Part shown: in pieces, positions 21,946 to 25,369 of the stretch | Layout: every line of letters starts with the position of its first letter | How positions within the stretch are numbered: the first letter of the stretch is position 1 | NCBI GenBank assembly: GCA_003150235.1 | Contig: QAMW01000040.1 | Coordinates: 1 to 25,369 of the forward strand | DNA length: 25,369 nucleotides | Direction: 5' to 3' | Origin: Bacteroidales bacterium | Lineage (GTDB): Bacteria > Bacteroidota > Bacteroidia > Bacteroidales > Muribaculaceae | Program-made: the position numbers and the translations under genes | Notes under the pieces: model-generated | Database searches by the model: none | Seen by the model: the letters and a program-made list of their open reading frames with translations, nothing else | What the model was told of the DNA's origin: nothing

Positions 21946-22107
21946 ATGGACATGTATGTATGTATAGTATGTGATTGGGTCTATGATCCTGAGATAGGGG
22001 ATCCCGAACATGGTATTGCACCCGGAACGGCATTTGAGGATATTCCCGATGACTGGGTATGTCCTGTCTGTGGAGTCGGCAAGGACCAGTTTGAAATACA
22101 GAAATAG
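21946..22107 (+). CDS. Rubredoxin
   Basis: This 53-residue rubredoxin is a one-iron electron carrier. Both CX2C pairs are present: YVCIVCDWVYDPEIGDPEHGI (CIVC) and DWVCPVCGVGKDQF (CPVC). The conserved aromatic and PGTAFEDIPDDW segments between them match the family. The ATG at 21946 lies 14 bp after hcp; a second ATG at 21952 is the alternative start and would give 51 residues. Placement after hcp suggests it passes electrons to Hcp, as known for hcp-linked rubredoxin or ferredoxin partners; it could also serve other oxygen- or NO-stress reductases. A bidirectional terminator follows 11 bp later. Confidence 0.96.
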   Translation: MDMYVCIVCDWVYDPEIGDPEHGIAPGTAFEDIPDDWVCPVCGVGKDQFEIQK

Positions 22108-22118
22108 AATTACACAAA

Positions 22119-22153
22119 GCACCCCGGAAGCAGTCGACAAGCTTTCGGGGTGC
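22119..22153. terminator. Bidirectional terminator between rubredoxin and rfbB
   Basis: Arms gcaccccggaagc (22119-22131) and gctttcggggtgc (22141-22153) pair at 12 of 13 positions around a 9-base loop. It sits between two convergent units and can serve both; the minus-strand side is followed by TTTGTGT. Confidence 0.8.
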
Positions 22154-22186
22154 AGTCATTATAGGGTTACCGCTTCTTGCCGGTTA

Positions 22187-23320
22187 TCAGCGGTTTTTGT
22201 ACATGTCGTCGTAGTAGCGTTCGTAATCGCCGGAGGTGATATTGTCCATCCATTCCTGGTTGTCGAGATACCAGCGCACGGTCTTCTCAATGCCTTCCTC
22301 GAACTGGAGGGAGGGTTCCCAGCCGAGTTCGCGCTGTAATTTACGCGAGTCGATTGCATAGCGCATGTCGTGACCGAGACGGTCGGTGACATAGGTGATG
22401 AGTGAGTCGGAGTAGCCTTCGGGATTGCCTAACAGGCGGTCGACGGTACGGATGACAACCTTGATGATGTCGATATTTTTCCACTCGTTGAAGCCGCCGA
22501 TATTGTAGGTCTCGGCGATTTTGCCGTTGTGGAATATGGTGTCGATTGCACGGGCGTGGTCGACGACATAGAGCCAGTCGCGTACATTTTCTCCCTTTCC
22601 GTAGACGGGCAGTGGCTTGCGGTGGCGGATGTTGTTGATGAATAGCGGGATGAGCTTCTCCGGGAACTGGTATGGACCGTAGTTGTTTGAGCAGTTGGTC
22701 ACGATGGTGGGCATTCCGTAGGTGTCGTGGTAGGCGCGCACGAAATGGTCGGATGAGGCTTTGGATGCCGAATAGGGGCTGTGAGGGTTGTATTTTGTGG
22801 TCTCGAGGAAGAACTCAGTCCCGTAGGCGTGGTGATGCTCCGATGAGGCGGCAGTCGTGAAGGGTGATTCCACGCCCTCGGGGTCGGTCAGTTCAAGGGC
22901 GCCGTAGACCTCATCGGTGGAGATGTGGTAGAAGCGCTTGCCCTCGTATTTTTCGGGCAGCGACTCCCAGTATTCTTTTGCCGCCTGAAGGAGGGCAAGT
23001 GTGCCCATGACATTTGTGCGGGCGAAGGTGAACGGGTCCTTGATTGAGCGGTCGACATGGCTCTCGGCAGCAAGGTGGATGATTCCGTCGATATTGTATC
23101 CCTTGATTATGCGGCGCATCTCGTCGAGGTCAGCTATGTCTGCCTTGACAAAAGTGTAGTTGGGACGGTCCTCGATGTCCTTCAGGTTGGCGAGGTTGCC
23201 TGCGTAGGTGAGCTTGTCGAGGTTGACGATACGGTAGTCGGGATATTTGTTTACAAACAGGCGCACGACGTGTGAGCCAATGAATCCGGCACCGCCGGTG
23301 ATAAGTATGTTACGTTTCAT
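22187..23320 (-). CDS. rfbB: dTDP-glucose 4,6-dehydratase
   Basis: This 377-residue extended short-chain dehydrogenase converts dTDP-glucose to dTDP-4-keto-6-deoxyglucose, the second step of dTDP-L-rhamnose synthesis. The NAD-binding motif GGAGFIGSH (residues 9-17), the catalytic STDEVYG region with Asp-Glu, and YSASK (Tyr183/Lys187) are present. It is the last gene of the minus-strand rhamnose unit, 33 bp after rfbD, and ends about 33 bp before a bidirectional terminator. Rhamnose made here feeds surface polysaccharide or protein glycosylation. Length is slightly above the E. coli enzyme because of a short insertion (about residues 150-175). Confidence 0.97.
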   Translation of the reverse strand: MKRNILITGGAGFIGSHVVRLFVNKYPDYRIVNLDKLTYAGNLANLKDIEDRPNYTFVKADIADLDEMRRIIKGYNIDGIIHLAAESHVDRSIKDPFTFARTNVMGTLALLQAAKEYWESLPEKYEGKRFYHISTDEVYGALELTDPEGVESPFTTAASSEHHHAYGTEFFLETTKYNPHSPYSASKASSDHFVRAYHDTYGMPTIVTNCSNNYGPYQFPEKLIPLFINNIRHRKPLPVYGKGENVRDWLYVVDHARAIDTIFHNGKIAETYNIGGFNEWKNIDIIKVVIRTVDRLLGNPEGYSDSLITYVTDRLGHDMRYAIDSRKLQRELGWEPSLQFEEGIEKTVRWYLDNQEWMDNITSGDYERYYDDMYKNR

Positions 23321-23353
23321 TGCTGTAAGTTGTCTGTTGGGAGTTGTCAGTTT

Positions 23354-24226
23354 TCAGATTTCAGTTGTTTTGAGATTGGCGATGCACCGGCGGAGGGAGT
23401 CGGTCCAGTATGGTACTTTTATGCCGAACGTATTCTTGAATTTGGTCTTGTCAAGCACGGAGTAAGAGGGGCGCACGACCTTTGAGGGGAATTCGTCGGA
23501 GTGGCACGGCTGTATGTCGCAGGCTGTGTTGCCGGCGTATTCGGCTATCATTTTCGTGAAGTCGTACCAGGAGCACACGCCCTCGTTGGAGTAGTGATAC
23601 ACACCCTCGTTGCCGGCAAAGCGGCGGTTTTCAATTATGTCGAAGAGTGCGAGTGCGAGGTCGCCGGCATAGGTCGGGGTGCCGGTCTGGTCAAAGACGA
23701 CTTTCAGCTCCGGTTTGGTCGACGTGAGGTTGAGCATGGTCTTTACAAAATTTCTACCATACTCGGAGTAGAGCCACGCGGTGCGGAATATGAGAGCCTT
23801 GACCCCGGTTTCGGCAATCGCCTGCTCGCCGTGGAGCTTGGTGAGCCCGTAGACTCCTGTCGGTGTGCCTTTCTGGTCTTCGCGGCAAGGGACGTTGTAG
23901 GGCTCTTTCCCGAACACATAGTCGGTGGATATGTGAATGAGGGTCGCGCCGTTTTCTTTTGCCGCCTCTGCGAGGTTACGCACGGCTGTGGCATTGAGCA
24001 GCTCGGCAAATGCCGCGTCATCCTCCGCCTTGTCAACATTGGTATAGGCGGCGCAGTTTACGATGACATCCACCGCATTGTCGCTGACAGCTTTCCTGAC
24101 GGCTGCGGCATCCGTTATGTCGAGCTCGGCGACATCGGTGAATATGTAATTGTCGGTGGAGCCTGCCGCGACATCGCGGAGACAGCTGCCAAGCTGTCCG
24201 TTGGCTCCGGTCACTAATATGTTCAT
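23354..24226 (-). CDS. rfbD: dTDP-4-dehydrorhamnose reductase
   Basis: This 290-residue short-chain reductase performs the last step of dTDP-L-rhamnose synthesis, NAD(P)H-dependent reduction of dTDP-4-keto-L-rhamnose. The nucleotide-binding motif TGANGQLGS (residues 6-14), STDYVF (about 100-105) and YGLTK (Tyr126/Lys130) are all present. The start at 24226 (MNILVTGANG) is the family N-terminus. It lies 18 bp after the toxin gene and 33 bp before rfbB, so it is probably co-transcribed with both. The insertion of a toxin-antitoxin pair between it and rfbC is the only unusual point. Confidence 0.96.
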   Translation of the reverse strand: MNILVTGANGQLGSCLRDVAAGSTDNYIFTDVAELDITDAAAVRKAVSDNAVDVIVNCAAYTNVDKAEDDAAFAELLNATAVRNLAEAAKENGATLIHISTDYVFGKEPYNVPCREDQKGTPTGVYGLTKLHGEQAIAETGVKALIFRTAWLYSEYGRNFVKTMLNLTSTKPELKVVFDQTGTPTYAGDLALALFDIIENRRFAGNEGVYHYSNEGVCSWYDFTKMIAEYAGNTACDIQPCHSDEFPSKVVRPSYSVLDKTKFKNTFGIKVPYWTDSLRRCIANLKTTEI

Positions 24227-24244
24227 GAGTAAATTTGGTGAGTT

Positions 24245-24520
24245 TCAGAATAAGTCGGAATGGGAGCCTGTGTTTATCATAACCAAGACAAGTTCTGTAT
24301 CATCCTGTCGCCAAATCAGCAACCAATCAGGCTGAATGTGACATTCCCATAATCCATCATATTTGCCCGAAAGCTTATGCGGTCGGTATTTCGATGGGAG
24401 AGAACCCTCGGAGGCGAGAATTTTTACAACGGTTTCAAAAAGCTCGTATTTAAGTCCTCTTTTGATACAACGCTTCAGAGCCTTAGCGAATGATGACGGT
24501 GTCTCAATCCTGTATTTCAC
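24245..24520 (-). CDS. YafQ-type mRNA interferase toxin
   Basis: This 91-residue RelE/ParE-superfamily toxin resembles YafQ, which cleaves mRNA on the ribosome. The active-site set of E. coli YafQ (His50, His63, Asp67, His87, Phe91) has counterparts here at His48 (RPHKLSG), His61 and Asp65 (CHIQPDWLLIW), and His87 and Phe91 (TGSHSDLF, the C-terminus). I chose the GTG at 24520, where the family N-terminus begins ((V)KYRIETPSSFAKALKR). The frame is open to 24568, but that version would extend deep into the antitoxin. The start overlaps the antitoxin end by 17 bp, the usual coupling that keeps toxin below antitoxin. The product looks complete and active. Confidence 0.9.
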   Translation of the reverse strand: MKYRIETPSSFAKALKRCIKRGLKYELFETVVKILASEGSLPSKYRPHKLSGKYDGLWECHIQPDWLLIWRQDDTELVLVMINTGSHSDLF

Positions 24521-24722
24521 GATGAAGATGGTTAAAGAAATCCTCAACAGACTCATATCTGATAACATCGCCTCTTCTTACTTCCTCAAGGGCATCGTCG
24601 AGTGTATATGAGTCCTCTTCTTCAAATGAGACACCTTTAAAATTGCTCATTACTTTTGAAAGAGCTTGTTTTAGTGCTGATTTGACAGAGGCATCCTCTA
24701 TGTTTATTACGAGTTGAGTCAT
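24504..24722 (-). CDS. Antitoxin partner of the YafQ-type toxin
   Basis: This 72-residue acidic protein precedes and overlaps the toxin gene by 17 bp. Residues 1-25 (MTQLVINIEDASVKSALKQALSKV) look like a strand-helix dimerisation/DNA-binding start. Residues 30-72 are Glu/Asp-rich (SFEEEDSYTLDDALEEVRRGD...) and probably wrap the basic toxin. It is not an obvious DinJ ribbon-helix-helix protein, so the antitoxin assignment rests mainly on size, charge, order and overlap. It has its own consensus promoter at 24747-24777, which antitoxins of this type usually repress together with their toxin. Confidence 0.82.
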   Translation of the reverse strand: MTQLVINIEDASVKSALKQALSKVMSNFKGVSFEEEDSYTLDDALEEVRRGDVIRYESVEDFFNHLHREIQD

Positions 24723-24746
24723 GTCTTTACAGTTTGTTTATCAACG

Positions 24747-24777
24747 CAAATATACGACTTATTCGGTAGTTAAACAA
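24747..24777 (-). promoter_or_regulatory. Promoter of the toxin-antitoxin pair inside the rhamnose operon
   Basis: The minus strand reads TTG (24775-24777), a 20-bp spacer and TATATTTG (24747-24754), an exact -7 consensus. It lies 25 bp before the antitoxin ATG and would also drive rfbD and rfbB. Confidence 0.7.
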
Positions 24778-24788
24778 TATACGGGCTG

Positions 24789-25364
24789 TTAAAGTTGGTA
24801 AAGGTCGGCGGTGTAGTCAAACGGTGAGTCGAAATCGGCGAGCACGGCATGACGCAGGTCTTTTTCTGACAGAATCGCCTTGGCGGGGTCAATCATCCAG
24901 TCGATGCCGAGTGAGGTGTCCTGGATGGAGATACCGCCGTCAGCTTCGGGATGGTAGTAGTTGTCACACTTGTACTGGAACACGGCGATGTCGGACAGCA
25001 CCGCGAATCCGTGGGCAAACCCGCGCGGGATGAAGAACTGGCGGTGATTGTCCTCGGTCAGTTCTACCGCCACGTGACGCCCGTAGGTTGGTGAGCCTTT
25101 ACGGATGTCGACGGCTACGTCGAGTACACGTCCCTTCACGCAGCGCACGAGCTTGGACTGCGCGAACGGCGGACACTGGAAATGCAGCCCGCGCATGACG
25201 CCGTAGGATGAGCACGACTCGTTGTCCTGGACAAAGTCGATGGGGCGCACTTTTTCGTCAAACTCGCGCTTGGAGTAGCTCTCGAAGAAGTATCCGCGTG
25301 AATCCTTGAATATGCGCGGCTCTATTATCACCACGCCCTCTATTTCAGTCTTTATTATTTCCAT
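24789..25364 (-). CDS. rfbC: dTDP-4-dehydrorhamnose 3,5-epimerase
   Basis: This 191-residue cupin-fold epimerase of dTDP-L-rhamnose synthesis converts dTDP-4-keto-6-deoxyglucose to dTDP-4-keto-L-rhamnose. The catalytic His61 lies in MRGLHFQCPPFAQSKLVRC, with the conserved Lys71-region and the later FFIPRGFAHGF and FQYKCDNYYHPEADGGI segments. The start at 25364 (MEIIKTEIEGVVIIEPRIFKDSRGYF) fits the family and lies 5 bp from the window edge. It is separated from rfbD by the toxin-antitoxin pair. rfbA, needed to make dTDP-glucose, is not seen and is expected just upstream beyond the edge. Confidence 0.97.
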   Translation of the reverse strand: MEIIKTEIEGVVIIEPRIFKDSRGYFFESYSKREFDEKVRPIDFVQDNESCSSYGVMRGLHFQCPPFAQSKLVRCVKGRVLDVAVDIRKGSPTYGRHVAVELTEDNHRQFFIPRGFAHGFAVLSDIAVFQYKCDNYYHPEADGGISIQDTSLGIDWMIDPAKAILSEKDLRHAVLADFDSPFDYTADLYQL

Positions 25365-25369
25365 TGTGG

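Noticed and set aside
23501..24217. Plus-strand 238-aa ORF
   Set aside because: It is fully antisense to rfbD, which has all family motifs. Long antisense frames are common in GC-rich genes.

Overview
The window looks like a chromosomal segment of a Bacteroidales bacterium (phylum Bacteroidota). The reasons are CTnDOT-type conjugation genes (TraA, TraB, TraD, TraE, TraF, TraG-like), a Bacteroidetes-style tyrosine integrase, a DUF5686 outer-membrane protein, and promoters of the Bacteroidetes form TTG-N19-21-TAnnTTTG upstream of several genes. A gut family such as Muribaculaceae or Bacteroidaceae is plausible, but the sequence alone does not settle it.

Region A (1-718) is the edge of an inserted element. 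It holds an excisionase-like HTH gene that runs off the left end, followed by about 230 bp of repeat-bearing non-coding DNA. It abuts a VirB4-type traG that is cut off directly after its Walker A motif, so a second mobile element appears to have landed inside the conjugative element.

Region B (about 659-10485) is one arm of an integrative conjugative element (ICE). From the chromosomal border inwards it carries: a run of phased direct repeats, a tyrosine integrase, a small membrane-protein ORF on the opposite strand, about 800 bp of repeat-rich non-coding DNA with an oriT-like hairpin, mobA (accessory protein), mobB (relaxase), traA (ParA ATPase), traB (DUF3408), a double-HTH gene, traD, traE, traF and the broken traG. 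Everything except the small ORF is on the minus strand. With traG interrupted, and with no coupling protein or traI-traQ in view, this copy is probably unable to transfer itself unless intact copies exist elsewhere.

Region C (10541-22153) is ordinary chromosome. It contains ppdK (pyruvate phosphate dikinase); a divergent operon rlmD-queD-queE (23S rRNA methylation and queuosine/preQ0 synthesis); a convergent CYTH phosphatase; a DUF5686 outer-membrane protein; a flavodoxin with tandem terminators; and a cupin-hcp-rubredoxin operon that looks like a nitrosative or oxidative stress response. A bidirectional terminator closes it.

Region D (22187-25364, minus strand) is the dTDP-L-rhamnose locus, transcribed rfbC to rfbD to rfbB. 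A YafQ-type toxin-antitoxin pair with its own consensus promoter sits between rfbC and rfbD. rfbA is not in the window and probably lies just past the right edge.

No rRNA, tRNA, CRISPR array or classical IS element was seen. The least explained parts are the repeat-rich ICE spacers, the small membrane ORF at 8553, the phased repeats next to the integrase, and the nested insertion in traG.
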